From positions 62,001 to 126,000 of the forward strand of contig CP018627.1 in assembly GCA_002021875.1 (NCBI GenBank): a stretch of 64,000 bases of DNA. Reading direction: 5' to 3'. This DNA comes from Streptomyces hygroscopicus. GTDB lineage: Bacteria; Actinomycetota; Actinomycetes; Streptomycetales; Streptomycetaceae. A program made the position numbers and the translations under genes. Positions 17,233 through 26,709 of the stretch are shown in pieces (the first letter of the stretch is position 1; every line of letters begins with the position of its first letter). Under the pieces are notes generated by a model, which searched no databases, was not told the origin of the DNA, and saw only the letters and a program-made list of their open reading frames with translations.

Positions 17233-17586
17233 CTACGGCGCCTGATGCACCGCTATCCGCAAAGGCGCTCTGACCGACGACAGGCCGAGCATCGGCCGTT
17301 CCGCCATCTCGTCCACCAACCGGGCGTCCGGAAGGCGGCGCGCCACCGCCCGCAGAGCCATCGCCGCGCTCGCACGGGCGGCCAAACCCGCTTCCTCGGC
17401 CCCTCTCCCCCGCGGCCAGACCCCGGGCTCGGCCAGTGCGCTGCGGAGCACGGTCGCGATGAGCTGCCCGGCGGTGGACTGGCCGGCGATGAGCACGCGG
17501 CGACCGGTGTCGACCTCCTGTGATGTGCCGTAGGGCAGGCAGTGGATGGCGAGGGGGCCGATGAACGAGCCGGGACCGCGGAGCAC
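17233..17586 (-). pseudogene. Cytochrome P450 remnant lacking the heme ligand
   Basis: A 117-residue frame joins two non-adjacent pieces of a P450. RRVLIAGQSTAGQLIATVL resembles the I-helix oxygen-binding region. ARASAAMALRAVARRLPDARL followed by GLSSVRAPLRIAV resembles the C-terminal L-helix and beta region. The expected GxHxCxG heme loop before the L helix is replaced by GRGAEEAG with no cysteine, and the K-helix ExxR is absent. The gene therefore has internal deletions and cannot make a working P450. A hairpin follows at 17173-17215. Confidence 0.5.
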
Positions 17587-17642
17587 AGCGAGTCCCCGTG
17601 TGGTGCGGCTCTGAACGGCGAGGCATTTTCGCCGGGAGTCTT

Positions 17643-17863
17643 GTGCCTCGCGTCATGTTCGAGGAAGCCCGGCAGGTCACTATTCCGCTGCATGTGCTGT
17701 CGCAGTGGGATGACGGTGGTCACGACCGGCAGGCGGCCCTGGACCTGTTTGACGTCTTCGGTTCCCAGGAGAATCCCTGCACGCCAATATGGGCAGTCAC
17801 ACCGGCGTCCCGCAGTTCGCGGGGGATGCCGCGGCCCGGTTCCTCACACGGCACCTCGAGTGA
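17643..17863 (+). pseudogene. Alpha/beta hydrolase C-terminal fragment with a frameshift
   Basis: The plus strand reads RVMFEEARQVTIPLHVLSQW, DDGGHDRQAALDLFDVFGS. After a one-base slip near 17772 it continues SLHANMGSHTGVPQF, AGDAAARFLTRHLE and stops at 17861-17863. This is the last third of a dienelactone-hydrolase-like alpha/beta hydrolase, with the catalytic-type His in the HANMGSHTGVP segment. The upstream two thirds, including the nucleophile, are missing. It lies between the P450 remnant and the decayed lipoprotein. Confidence 0.6.
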
Positions 17864-17873
17864 GTCCGGGCCC

Positions 17874-18204
17874 TCAGATCGGCAGCAGCCGGTAGCTGAG
17901 GTCGGCGGCGTACCGCTTGCCGGGGACCGGTTCCGCGGCTCCCGTGAACGACGCCAGCGGCTCATGGCCGCGATGCGCGCCGCACTCTGCTGGGCCTGTA
18001 GGCCCGCGTCCGCGGTGCACACCTTGCCCACCGCCGCAGCCTCCTTGGGCGCGACGGCGCCCCGTTCGGAGCCGACGCGCCGCAGGAGGCGCCGCCGGGT
18101 TTGCCGGATGAGCGGCTGTCGCGGCCGCCGGAGGAGCACCCGGCCAGGCCCGCCAGGGCCGTGGGCAACGCGATGGAGGCGCGGTCGGCCCCGGACGAAG
18201 CCGC
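17874..18204 (-). pseudogene. Decayed lipoprotein gene spread over three frames
   Basis: A minus-strand lipoprotein-like N-terminus (ALPTALAGLAGCSSGG, lipobox LAGC) is followed in a second frame by GAVAPKEAAAVGKVCTADAG, LQAQQSAARIAAM. A third frame continues EPLASFTGAAEPVPGKRYAA, DLSYRLLPI with a stop at 17874-17876. Each part reads like natural coding sequence, and joining them needs two frameshifts (about 18060-18110 and about 17965). It is probably a lost small lipoprotein gene of unknown function; GC-rich alternative frames can mimic such patterns, so confidence is limited. Confidence 0.42.
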
Positions 18205-18346
18205 CGTTCCTCTTGGGATCATCCTGTCACCTGGCGGTCATAGGGGACGCGAGCGGCGGGATCGTACGTACCCTTCCCCGGCAGGGGTCCCCCTCAGGGT
18301 CCGTACGCTCCTGGCGCCGCCTGGTGAAGGACGGCCGTGTCCGGGC

Positions 18347-19840
18347 CTACGGGTGTTCCGCCCCGTCCTCCAGCCGCTGCCCCCGCAGCAGGAACCATGC
18401 CGCCGCCGCTGCGGACCCCAGGACCGCCGCGCCCGTGCCGGCCGCCAGGGTCAGTCCGTCGACGAAGGACTGGCGGGCGGCGTCCAGGAGTGGCTCGGCG
18501 GTGTGGGCGGGCAGACTCGCGGCCCCCTCGACCGCGCCCCCCAGCGACTCGCGGGCCTCGGCCGGGGTGCCCGCCGGGCCCGTGAAGCGCCGGTAGACGC
18601 CGGTGACGATCGAGCCGAGGACGGCGATGCCGAGGGCCGCGCCGAGTTCGTAGGCCGTCTCGGACACGGCGGACGCTGCGCCCGCCTGCTCCTTGGGCAC
18701 GCTGGACAGGACCACGTCGGCGGTCACGGTGAACGAGAAGCCGGCGCCGACGCCGACGACCAGCAGCGAGGCCCCGAGCAGCGGGTAGCCGGTGGACTGG
18801 CCGATCACCGTCAGCGCGGCGAGCGCGAGACCGACGGCGGCGAGTCCGCCGGAGACGACGGCCCGCACCGAGAACCGCCGGGCGGCCCGCCCCGCGACCA
18901 GACCGGCCGCCACCGCCCCGACGGCGGCGGGCAGTTCGGCCAGGCCCGCCTCGAACGGGCCTCTCCCCTGGACGAGTTGCAGGTACTGGGAGAGGAAGAA
19001 CACCAGCCCGGACAGGCCGAGGATGGTCAGCAGGTCGGCCAGGATCGCGCCGCTGAAGCCGCGGTTGCGGAACAGCCGCATGTCCAGCAGCGGGGCCGGG
19101 AGCGTCAGCTGACGGTTTACGAAGCCGTACAGGGCGGCCGCGCCCAGCAGACCGGCGGCCGCGGTGGCCCAGCCGAAGCCGTGCGCGGCGGCCTCCTTCA
19201 CCGCGTACACGACGCCGGCCATGCCGGCCAGCGACAGCAGAACGCTGGTCATGTCCCAGGGGCCGGGGTCGGGGGTGCGGGACTCGGGGAGCAGCTTGAT
19301 GCCGACGAGGACCAGGACGGCCATCACGGGGAGGTTGATCAGGAAGACCGAGCCCCACCAGAAGTGCTCCAGCAGGAAACCGCCGACGATCGGGCCGACG
19401 GCCGTACCGGCCGACGCGGTCGCGCCCCAGACGCCGATCGCGAGGCTGCGTTCACGGGGGTCGTGGAAGAGGTTGCGGATCAGGGCGAGGGTGGCGGGCA
19501 TCAGGGTCGCGCCGGCGGCGCCGAGCAGCGCCCGCGCGACGATCATCAGCTCGGGTGTGGTGGCGTAGGCGTTCAGGACGGATATCGCGCCGAACGCCGT
19601 GGCACCCACGAGCAGGATCCGCTTGCGGCCGACGCGGTCGCCGAGGCTGCCCATGGAGACGAGCAGACCCGCGATGACGAACGAGTAGATGTCACCGATC
19701 CACAGGAGCTGGGTGCCGGACGGCTTCAGGTCCTCACTGATGTAAGGGGTCGCGAGGCCGAGGACCGTCGCGTCGACGGCCACCAGCAGCACGGCGAGCA
19801 CGAGGACGCCCAGCGCGAGCCAGCGGCCCGGGTGCTTCAC
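18347..19840 (-). CDS. DHA2-family (14-TM) drug:H+ antiporter with an early in-frame stop before the GTG start
   Basis: The product has 497 residues from GTG (KHPGRWLALGVLVLAVLLVAVDATVLGLA). Motif A is GDRVGRKRILLVG and motif C-like GPIVGGFLLEHFWWGSVFLINLP; about 14 transmembrane segments place it with QacA/SmvA-type exporters. A better translation start lies 12 codons upstream: ATG at 19874-19876 with AGAGAGGAA before it. That frame reads MTST and then a TAG stop (19862-19864), followed by PAGATEAV joining this gene. The GTG has no good Shine-Dalgarno, so expression may depend on re-initiation or may be lost. The TetR gene upstream is probably its repressor. Confidence 0.85.
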   Translation of the reverse strand: MKHPGRWLALGVLVLAVLLVAVDATVLGLATPYISEDLKPSGTQLLWIGDIYSFVIAGLLVSMGSLGDRVGRKRILLVGATAFGAISVLNAYATTPELMIVARALLGAAGATLMPATLALIRNLFHDPRERSLAIGVWGATASAGTAVGPIVGGFLLEHFWWGSVFLINLPVMAVLVLVGIKLLPESRTPDPGPWDMTSVLLSLAGMAGVVYAVKEAAAHGFGWATAAAGLLGAAALYGFVNRQLTLPAPLLDMRLFRNRGFSGAILADLLTILGLSGLVFFLSQYLQLVQGRGPFEAGLAELPAAVGAVAAGLVAGRAARRFSVRAVVSGGLAAVGLALAALTVIGQSTGYPLLGASLLVVGVGAGFSFTVTADVVLSSVPKEQAGAASAVSETAYELGAALGIAVLGSIVTGVYRRFTGPAGTPAEARESLGGAVEGAASLPAHTAEPLLDAARQSFVDGLTLAAGTGAAVLGSAAAAAWFLLRGQRLEDGAEHP

Positions 19841-19893
19841 CGCCTCGGTCGCTCCGGCCGGCTAGGTGCTGGTCATGATTCCTCTCTTCGTGG

Positions 19894-20439
19894 TCAGTCT
19901 CGGCGCAGTGCGCCGCCGAGCAGCAGCTCGACGATCATGTGGGTGAAGTCCTTGCGGGCGACCCGGCCCTCCTGCACCGCCCAGGCACCGGAGGCCAGCA
20001 GGCCGTAGAGCGCCTCGGTGAGCCAGGCCGGGGTGAGGTCGATACGGAACTCCCCGCTCTGCTGGCCCCGCCGGAACAGGGCGGCGATCCGCTCGTCGAT
20101 CCGGGTCCAGCCCTCGTTCTGCTCGTCGCCCTCGAACAGCTGATTCTCGCTGTAGAGGAAGGCGAGCAGTCCGGCGGCGGGCTCGATGGCGCCGACGAGC
20201 CGTCGTATGGCCTTGCTCGCGGGGCCGTCGTCCAGCCGGGCCGCGTCCAGCGCGGCCTCGCACTCCGCGATGCCGAGCGACTCCAGCGCCCGGACCAGGG
20301 CGTCGCGTCCGGCGAAGTGGCGGTGCAGCGTGGCCCGGCTGATCCCGGCCGCTTTGGCGACCTCGTCCATGGTCGCGGTGGATTTGCGGGTCAGCAGGGC
20401 TGCGGCGGTGCGCAGTACGTGGTCACGATCGAGGGCCAT
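19894..20439 (-). CDS. TetR-family repressor
   Basis: The protein has 181 residues. The N-terminal HTH (about 1-50) reads DHVLRTAAALLTRKSTATMDEVAKAAGISRATLHRHFAGRD, and a helical C-terminal ligand domain follows (WLTEALYGLLASGAWAVQEG). It lies directly upstream of the DHA2 exporter on the same strand, the usual arrangement of a TetR regulator and its efflux target. An imperfect palindrome sits 17 bases upstream of the start (20456-20479), suggesting autoregulation. Confidence 0.9.
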   Translation of the reverse strand: MALDRDHVLRTAAALLTRKSTATMDEVAKAAGISRATLHRHFAGRDALVRALESLGIAECEAALDAARLDDGPASKAIRRLVGAIEPAAGLLAFLYSENQLFEGDEQNEGWTRIDERIAALFRRGQQSGEFRIDLTPAWLTEALYGLLASGAWAVQEGRVARKDFTHMIVELLLGGALRRD

Positions 20440-20455
20440 GAGACAACCCTAAACC

Positions 20456-20479
20456 ATATGAGACGCGCATGTTTCATAT
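20456..20479. promoter_or_regulatory. TetR operator candidate ATATGAGA-N8-TTTCATAT
   Basis: ATATGAGA at 20456-20463 and TTTCATAT at 20472-20479 form an inverted repeat with one mismatch around an 8-base spacer, just upstream of the TetR gene. The AT-rich arms stand out in this genome. This is a likely repressor site for the TetR/exporter operon. Confidence 0.55.
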
Positions 20480-20728
20480 TGGGCATGTGTGACTCATGGA
20501 CCGTGGATCACCTCTCAGTTGCCGGGGAAGCTGCCCGCGCCGCGCCCGGCCGGAACAGCCGGTGCCGGCCTATGGCGCCATGCGGCCGAGCGCGGACCCG
20601 AAGACCCTTCGGCCCGCACCACCCAGATCAGCGGGCTGAAGCGCAGGCACGGCAAAGAAATTCCGCAAGGTGACGAATTCAGTCATTTCGATGGCGTTCG
20701 GGGTGCCGCAGCGCCGTAGGGTTGTGCC

Positions 20729-22260
20729 ATGAACAGACGGCTGTGTCTGCTCACGATCGCGGACAAAGACGTCACTGAGAGTGAAGCACTGCGATTGGGC
20801 CTGCACCAAGCTGTGGCGGAGCTGAGCGGGCTCGGCGGAATGACACATCTTTGCGTGCCGATTTCCGCCCTGAGCCTGGTGTCGGTGGCAGGGCTGCCGC
20901 AGGCTCTCGCCCGGTCCTGGGAAATGCTCGACGCACAGGGGACCACGGCCCCGGCCCGCGCGGTCCGGACCGGGAGTGCGGTGTGGGTGCCCGCTGAGTC
21001 CCTGCCCGCTGAGTCCCTGGGAGGCCTGGACGCGGGTGCCGGCTTGGCGGCTGTACCGATTTCCAGCGGCGACCGCGTAGTCGGCGCGCTCACCGTCCTG
21101 ATGGGTGCGGAGCAGGAGCCGACCGGGGAGCAGTGGGACTTCCTGAAGACTGTGACGGCCTGGACCGGGAAGCGGATGAGCCAGGCACCGCCACCCGCCC
21201 AGCCGCCCCAGGAAGGACAGCGCAGCAGGCACCTCTGGCAGGCGTTGAAGGAGGCCCAGGTCGGCTCGTGGGACTGGAACATCCGCACCGGCGAGCTGAT
21301 CTACGACGAGGCGGCCATGACCCTCTCCGGCGTGGAACCGGACGACTTCGTGCCCCGGATCGCGAGCTGGGTGCAGGTCGTCCACCCCGACGACCTGCCG
21401 CGGACACTGACCGAGGCCCGTAAGGCGATCCGCGACCGGGGCGTGTACGACGCCGAGTACCGGATCCTGCGCCGGGACGGCACGTATGGCTGGACCCATG
21501 CCCGCGGCGCATGTGTGCTCGATGACGAGGGCGAGCCGGTCCGGCTGGTCGGCATGTGGTGGGACAGCAGCACGTCCGGCTCCGCCCGGGACGCGCTGAG
21601 AGTGACGGCTTTCTCTCGGTGAGCGACGACTGGCGGATCGCCTTCGTCAACCTGGAGGCGGAGCGCATCCTCGGGGCCCCCGAGGAGCAACTGATCGGCC
21701 GGGTGCTGTGGGAGCTGCCCGCCGTACAGCAGATGCCCGGCCTCAAGGACCGCTACCAGAGGGCCGCAGAGGGGTCCACCCCCACGGGCTTCGACGTCTG
21801 GACACGCGACACCGATCGCTGTTTCCACCTGCGGGTCGTCCCGCTCCCCGACGGCACCACCTGCTATGCCACCGACGTGACCGAGAAGCGGCGGCGCGAG
21901 GCCGAAGACCAGGCTGCCGAGCGAGCCGCCGCGGAGCGGGTCTCCGCCTGGGGCCTGGACCACTTGACGATGACCACGGAACTGCTGGCCAGCGAACTGG
22001 TGGGGAATGTCGTACGCCACGCCAAGGGCCCGGTGCGGCTGCGGCTGCTGCGCACCGACTGCCTGGTCTGCGAAGTCTCCGACGGAAGCCTGACCACGCC
22101 CCGGATCCGCCGCGCCCTGGAAACGGACGAGAGCGGCCGGGGCCTGCAACTGGTCGCCGCGCTCGCCCAACGGTGGGGCACCCGCTACACGGCGACCGGC
22201 AAGTGCATCTGGACCGAGCAGTCGCTGCTCGGCCCAGGAGCCGACGCTCGAGCGGCCTAG
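20729..22260 (+). pseudogene. GAF-PAS-HATPase sensor gene, frameshifted and lacking its phosphatase domain
   Basis: The first frame (20729-21622, 297 residues) holds a GAF domain and a PAS domain (HLWQALKEAQVGSWDWNIRT, EYRILRRDGTYGWTHARG) and ends at a premature stop. From about 21605 the reading continues in another frame: DGFLSVSDDWRIAFVNLEAE (second PAS), then LTMTTELLASELVGNVVRHA and ESGRGLQLVAALAQRWGTRY, an HATPase_c domain, to the TAG at 22258-22260. A 1-base loss or 2-base gain at about 21597-21605 explains the shift. Relatives have a SpoIIE phosphatase between the second PAS and the ATPase; here only about 15 residues (EDQAAERAAAERVSAWGLD) remain. A 15-bp tandem repeat near 20990-21020 duplicates PAESL. 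The final stop coincides with the IS630 target TA. Confidence 0.8.
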
Positions 22261-23475
22261 TGCTGCGTTCCGCTTTTGCTGGGTATATGTCCTGATGGCG
22301 GGGTAGTTGGTGAAGCTCGGGGGCGGGTGTTTGCCGATGGTTTTACGGGCACGGCCGGGGCGTGATGAGGACGAACGAGCCGTCGTTCGCCGGTTGTCGC
22401 GGGCACGGAAGGCTCCCAGTGATGCAGTGATGCGGGCCCGGATGATCGAGCTGAGCTGGTTGGGCCTGCGGGTGCCGGCGATCGCCGTTGAGCTGAGCTG
22501 CAGCCAGAAGACCGTGCGGTGCTGGCTGCACCGCTTCAATCGCTCAGGTCTGCAAGGCCTGGACGATCTGGGCGGTCAGGGCCGCAAGCGGCGGATCACC
22601 GAAGAGCAACGCTCCAGGATCATCTCCCTGGTGAAAACCATGCCGCCGGGACGGCTGAGGTGGGAACCGGTCGGAGAGCTGTGGGCCTTCGACGAGGCCG
22701 GGCCACCCGAGTGGACCCTGGACTCCCTGACCGTGGCAGCGCGGGCCGAGGGGATCGAGGTGGGGCGCAGTCAGGTCCGCCGTATCCTGCTCGCCGAAGG
22801 CGTGCGCTGGCGTCGCACCCGGTCCTGGACGAGGTCGAAGGATCCGGACTTCGTCCCAAAAGGACACGGATCATCGGCCTCTACACCCACCCACCCGACG
22901 ACGCGACGGTGATCTGCGCCGACGAGCTGGGGCCGGTGATCCCGCGGACCTTCCCGCCCGCACCTGCCTGGTCACCCGACGGGCACCGGATCAAAGCGGA
23001 ACTCGACTACACCCGCGGACCGGAGAAGACCTGGGTCTACGGTGGTCTGCGCCCCTCCGACGGCCAGGCCGTCACCATGACCGCTTCCTCCCGCAACAGC
23101 GTCTTCTACCAGCAGTTCCTCCAACAGCTCGAGGACGCCAACCCGCACGGGGAGATCTGGATCGTCACCGACAACCTGTCCTCCCACAACAGCCTGTCCA
23201 CCCGGACCTGGCTGGAGGACCACCCCCGCATCCACCACGCCTTCATCCCCGTCGGCGCCTGCTGGCTCAACCTCCAGGAAGGCTGGTGGCGCATCTTCCG
23301 CAAAGCCGCCCTCGCCGGGCGGTCATTCGCCAACCGCGACGACATCACGTACGCCACGACCCTGGCCACCGACCAGCTCAACTCCCGCGCCAAACCCTGG
23401 ATCTGGGGCAGACCCGCGCCACCAACTCGCCCACGACGACGCCGATTTGTGTACACCCTTTGAGGAACGCAGCAC
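22260..23475 (+). mobile_element. IS630-family insertion sequence with TA target duplication
   Basis: The left end at 22257-22271 (CTAGTGCTGCGTTCC) is the exact reverse complement of the right end at 23464-23478. The TA dinucleotides at 22258-22259 and 23476-23477 are the target duplication expected for IS630/Tc1-type elements. The element is about 1.2 kb and carries one transposase gene with a frameshift. It inserted exactly at the stop codon of the broken sensor gene. Both the original and the new junction read TAG, so the stop is preserved. Confidence 0.85.
22337..23463 (+). pseudogene. IS630 transposase, split by a slip in an A-run
   Basis: The first part (MVLRARPGRDEDERAVVRRL... to DPDFVPK) contains the HTH (AVELSCSQKTVRCWLHRFN). 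The rest continues in the next frame from RTRIIGLYTHPPDDATVICAD. It has the DDE residues in ICADELGPV, IVTDNLSSHNS and LQEGWWRIFRKAAL. The break is at AAAA, 22858-22861: one extra A would restore a continuous protein (PKRTRIIGL). It may be a simple mutation, or a frameshift site that the ribosome slips on; intact relatives usually have a single open frame. The ATG at 22337 is preferred over an upstream TTG. Confidence 0.75.
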
Positions 23476-23655
23476 TAGAGCCATCTCGTTGACGCGTAGC
23501 CCGGGGTCGCCAGCACATTCCAGCAGGTTGCGATTCTCCGAGGGGTAGAGACGGTCGAGGCCGCTCGCATGCACCGCGACTGTCTGCTCGCCTGCGGCCA
23601 ACGGACCTCGGCGGGGGCGGCGTCGATGCCGGAGGCGCCAGGAACCGACAGCGGG

Positions 23656-23839
23656 CTACGCGCCAAGGACATCTGCCGCGCCCTCGGCACCACCGCCAAC
23701 CACACCGAAAGCCTGCGCGCAAAACATCAAACACCTCGTCGCCCGCGGCGCGCTCACCGAGCCCGAGTCCGGCCTGCTCACCCTCGCCCAGCCCGCCACC
23801 AGCAGCTCTAACCCAGAGCCAGCGGCATTACGGACATAG
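23656..23839 (+). pseudogene. Fragment resembling a small HTH-type C-terminus, frameshifted
   Basis: LRAKDICRALGT and TESLRA, followed after a slip near 23722 by NIKHLVARGALTEPESGLLT and LAQP, look like the C-terminus of a small winged-helix protein of the kind often found beside Streptomyces transposase genes. The N-terminal part is absent. On the minus strand, 23480-23601 gives another open stretch (SGLDRLYPSENRNLLECAGD) that runs into the IS630 and cannot be assigned. No other gene is seen in 23479-23874. Confidence 0.3.
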
Positions 23840-23874
23840 CCTCACGGAACATCCTCTCAGGGCGTGCTGGAGGC

Positions 23875-26709
23875 CTACTTGGGGTATTGGTTGCAGGCGG
23901 TGTGGTTACGGGAGATCGATGTGAGGTACCGGGTGCGTTCCGCCTCTGTGAGGCGACGGCCCACCCGGGCGCACAATGCTTTGATCCACTTGTCGACCGA
24001 TGTATCCCAGGACAGAGCCTCTCCTCCCTCGGTTACGGACCACAGCCGTTTCCCGTCCGGGGAGAAGGCGATGCTGCTCTGTGCGCCGGTACCTCCAGTC
24101 CCTGACCAGGAAAAGTCGGGTCGTGGGAGGGCGGTGTTGGCTAGCCGGTCGCCAGTTTTCGCGTCCCATAGCCACACCGTGCCGTCCCCCGCCAGTGTGG
24201 CCACCCATCGGCCGTTGGGATCCGGTGCAAGGCCGTATCGTCCGGCTCCGTCCGATCGCCAGCGCAACTTGCCTGTCCGCGCGTCCCAGTGGTGCAGCAC
24301 GCGGCCGTCGGATACAGCGAACAGGGACTGGCTCCCCTCCGACAGCGCCAGGGAGTCGATGGAGGAACCGCTCAGGTCCAGTTGACGCACCCGGCGTCCG
24401 GACGGGAGTTCGTAGACGTTGACGTGGCCGTCCTTGGTTGCCCCTGCGGCGAGCGTGCCCTCCCTGCCAAGTGCTATCTGGTACTCGGTCAAGCCGGTCT
24501 GCTTCTTGTCGTTCTCTGTGAGGCGCGGCGCGGTGCGCTCGACCGCCGTTGAGAGTTTCCCTGACTTGGGGTCGAACAAGAGGACGGAACCGTCGGGGGG
24601 CATGACCACGGCTCGACCGTCGGGTCGTGTGGCAATGCGGGTGGGGCCGAATGTGTCGGAGTGCTCGGGCAACTGGGCGGCAGCGATTCTGCGCAGTGCG
24701 CCTGATTGCTTCGTCCACGTCTCCACCGCAGTGCTGGAGGCGGCGTACAGGGTCTTACCGTCGGCCGCTAAGGCTAAGGCGTCGTATATCATATCGGCTC
24801 CGTCGCCCGGGATATCGATTTCCGGGGACCACAGGTGAAGCGTGGATGGGGAGTCGGTGTCGCTTTCCTGGCTCCATGCGACATGTCCGTCCGGTCCCAC
24901 GGCAAGGGCGGGCTGAGTCTCCACCGTCGCGCCGTCAGGAATCTTGACGCTGTGTCGATGCATGGTGGGTCCCGCTTTGCCAAGGGCCCACAGGGCGATG
25001 GTGTTGCCGTCGGCCGAAGCCAGGCGGTCGCCTTTACCTGGCGAAAAGGCCAGTTCAGAGGGTGCTTTGACTCCAGGGAGCATGTCGAGGACCGTCTCCG
25101 TCGGGTCTTTCTCCCCTACTGCCGTTCCCAGGGCGAGGCCTTGGCTCGTGCCCACCGCGATCCTGTTGCCATCTGAGACAGCCAAGCTGGTCGCTTCTTT
25201 GCCGGAGAGGGTCGGCCGTGCGCCACAGCCGCCCTCTTTGGAGCCCAACCCCGGGAACTTTCCCTTATTCAGTTCCGCGATGGACCCCAGGGCCAAGGCC
25301 CCAAACTTTATGAACCCAAAGCAGTTCCCGCTGGGCGACGCGGCAGAGACGTATCCGTTCGCGGGGTAGAGCACGTCGTCGGACGACTTGAGCTTCCGGA
25401 GTCTGTCGTCGTAGAAGCGCCAGCCCATCGCGGTGGCCACTGCCAGTTTGCTTCCCTTGTCCCAGAAGGCAAGGTCTAATGCTCCGGCTTGCAAACCTGT
25501 GTCGACGTGCAAGGCCGGCTCACTGCCTTCTGCTCTATACAGCCTGAGTGTGCCGTTGTCATCGATGGCTGCAAGGTCATGGCTGGAGGGGCGGAATGCC
25601 AGCGCGTAGACCCTGCCGGCGCTGGCAGACAGGCGCCGGGTGTGATGGGTGTGCAGGTCGTGGATGACGGTCTGGCCTGAACTGGTGCCGATGGCCAGCA
25701 GTTGGTCGTCGTCGCTGAATATCAGCGAGGTGACCTCGCCTGAGACCGATACACGGCCTGCCGTGCGGGCCCCGTCGGACGTCCAGATAGTAACCGACCC
25801 CTTGGCGGTGCCGGCGGCCGCGTAGCGGGGCGAGGTGGTGAGAGCCAGTGCCGTCACTCTCCCGTCGCCGCGCACGAATCGGACCAGATGAGGGCTACCG
25901 GTTGTCAGCTGGTACAGCGCTGACATGGTCTCCGGGGTCTTTTTCACCTGGTATGCCTGAAGGGCCAGGAGCGATGCGACCTCGAGGTCATCGCTACTCA
26001 AGTTCAATGCTGTCGCGGCCAGTTGACGGGCGGTGGCAATGCGCGCCTGTTCCTGCGCAGTGTTCCGCTGCACGATGGCATAGACGGCCACTGCGGAGGC
26101 CAGGAGGGCGAGCGCGGTGATCGCGGCCACCATCGCTCGGCGGAAGTGTTGGAACTTCCGACGCTGGAGCACGTCCTCGCCGATGAGTTCGTCCTTGGGA
26201 CGCTTGTGCAGGGGAGCAGCCAGGTCGGCTACGCATGCGCGGAACTGCGGCTCGCGCAGGTCGCCTGTGTGGTTTTGGCCCATCCACCGCAGGTCCACGT
26301 GGCGTGGTTCCTCGTTGAAGAAGCCGCTGAGCGCGGGTGAGAGGCATGTGGTCCGGGTCCAGTCGAAATCCTGCGCCGTGTGGTCCCAGTGGAGCTCGCC
26401 TCCTGTGACGACCAGTAACAGGTTTCTTGCGCGAGGCCCCTGCCGCCACCAGGAGATCTCCTTGGCTACCCAGGTGGAGCGTGCGGACTGGGGCGACGCC
26501 ATCAGCACGAGGAACTCGGAGTCGGCGAGAGCCTGCTCCACTGTGCTCCATAGGCCTGGATCGGCCGACAGGGCCGCGTTGTCGAGGAAGATCCGAAGAG
26601 CCCGCATGCTGTTCCAGGGCCTGGCGAAGTGATGCAGGGCATCGCGCAGATGCTGCGCTCGACGGCTGTCCGCTTCATGGCTGTAGGAGATGAATGCCGC
26701 GTAGCGCAT
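23875..26709 (-). CDS. TIR - transmembrane - beta-propeller protein, probable immune effector (first copy)
   Basis: The product has 944 residues from MRYAAFISYSHEADSRR, preferred over an ATG 22 codons upstream because the TIR beta-strand begins here. Residues 1-150 form a TIR domain with the FISYS box and SARSTWVAKE, whose Glu84 matches the position of the catalytic Glu in NAD-cleaving TIR enzymes. One transmembrane helix follows (about 192-214, MVAAITALALLASAVAVYAI). The large C-terminal region (from about 270) is a series of WD40-like blades (for example VYALAFRPSSHDLAAIDDNG, IDSLALSEGSQSLFAVSDGR, SSIAFSPDGKRLWSV). Predicted role: membrane-tethered sensor with a propeller on one side and TIR effector on the other. 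It lies 583 bases downstream of a homologue in the same orientation. NADase activity is inferred. Confidence 0.85.
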   Translation of the reverse strand: MRYAAFISYSHEADSRRAQHLRDALHHFARPWNSMRALRIFLDNAALSADPGLWSTVEQALADSEFLVLMASPQSARSTWVAKEISWWRQGPRARNLLLVVTGGELHWDHTAQDFDWTRTTCLSPALSGFFNEEPRHVDLRWMGQNHTGDLREPQFRACVADLAAPLHKRPKDELIGEDVLQRRKFQHFRRAMVAAITALALLASAVAVYAIVQRNTAQEQARIATARQLAATALNLSSDDLEVASLLALQAYQVKKTPETMSALYQLTTGSPHLVRFVRGDGRVTALALTTSPRYAAAGTAKGSVTIWTSDGARTAGRVSVSGEVTSLIFSDDDQLLAIGTSSGQTVIHDLHTHHTRRLSASAGRVYALAFRPSSHDLAAIDDNGTLRLYRAEGSEPALHVDTGLQAGALDLAFWDKGSKLAVATAMGWRFYDDRLRKLKSSDDVLYPANGYVSAASPSGNCFGFIKFGALALGSIAELNKGKFPGLGSKEGGCGARPTLSGKEATSLAVSDGNRIAVGTSQGLALGTAVGEKDPTETVLDMLPGVKAPSELAFSPGKGDRLASADGNTIALWALGKAGPTMHRHSVKIPDGATVETQPALAVGPDGHVAWSQESDTDSPSTLHLWSPEIDIPGDGADMIYDALALAADGKTLYAASSTAVETWTKQSGALRRIAAAQLPEHSDTFGPTRIATRPDGRAVVMPPDGSVLLFDPKSGKLSTAVERTAPRLTENDKKQTGLTEYQIALGREGTLAAGATKDGHVNVYELPSGRRVRQLDLSGSSIDSLALSEGSQSLFAVSDGRVLHHWDARTGKLRWRSDGAGRYGLAPDPNGRWVATLAGDGTVWLWDAKTGDRLANTALPRPDFSWSGTGGTGAQSSIAFSPDGKRLWSVTEGGEALSWDTSVDKWIKALCARVGRRLTEAERTRYLTSISRNHTACNQYPK

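Noticed and set aside
17233..17586. Reading the minus-strand frame as an intact small P450-related protein
   Set aside because: Lacks the heme-binding cysteine and the ExxR helix, so it is treated as a remnant.
18101..20008. Open frame of over 600 codons antisense to the DHA2 exporter
   Set aside because: Low-complexity Gly/Arg/Asp sequence, no ribosome site and no family similarity; the antisense exporter is clearly real.
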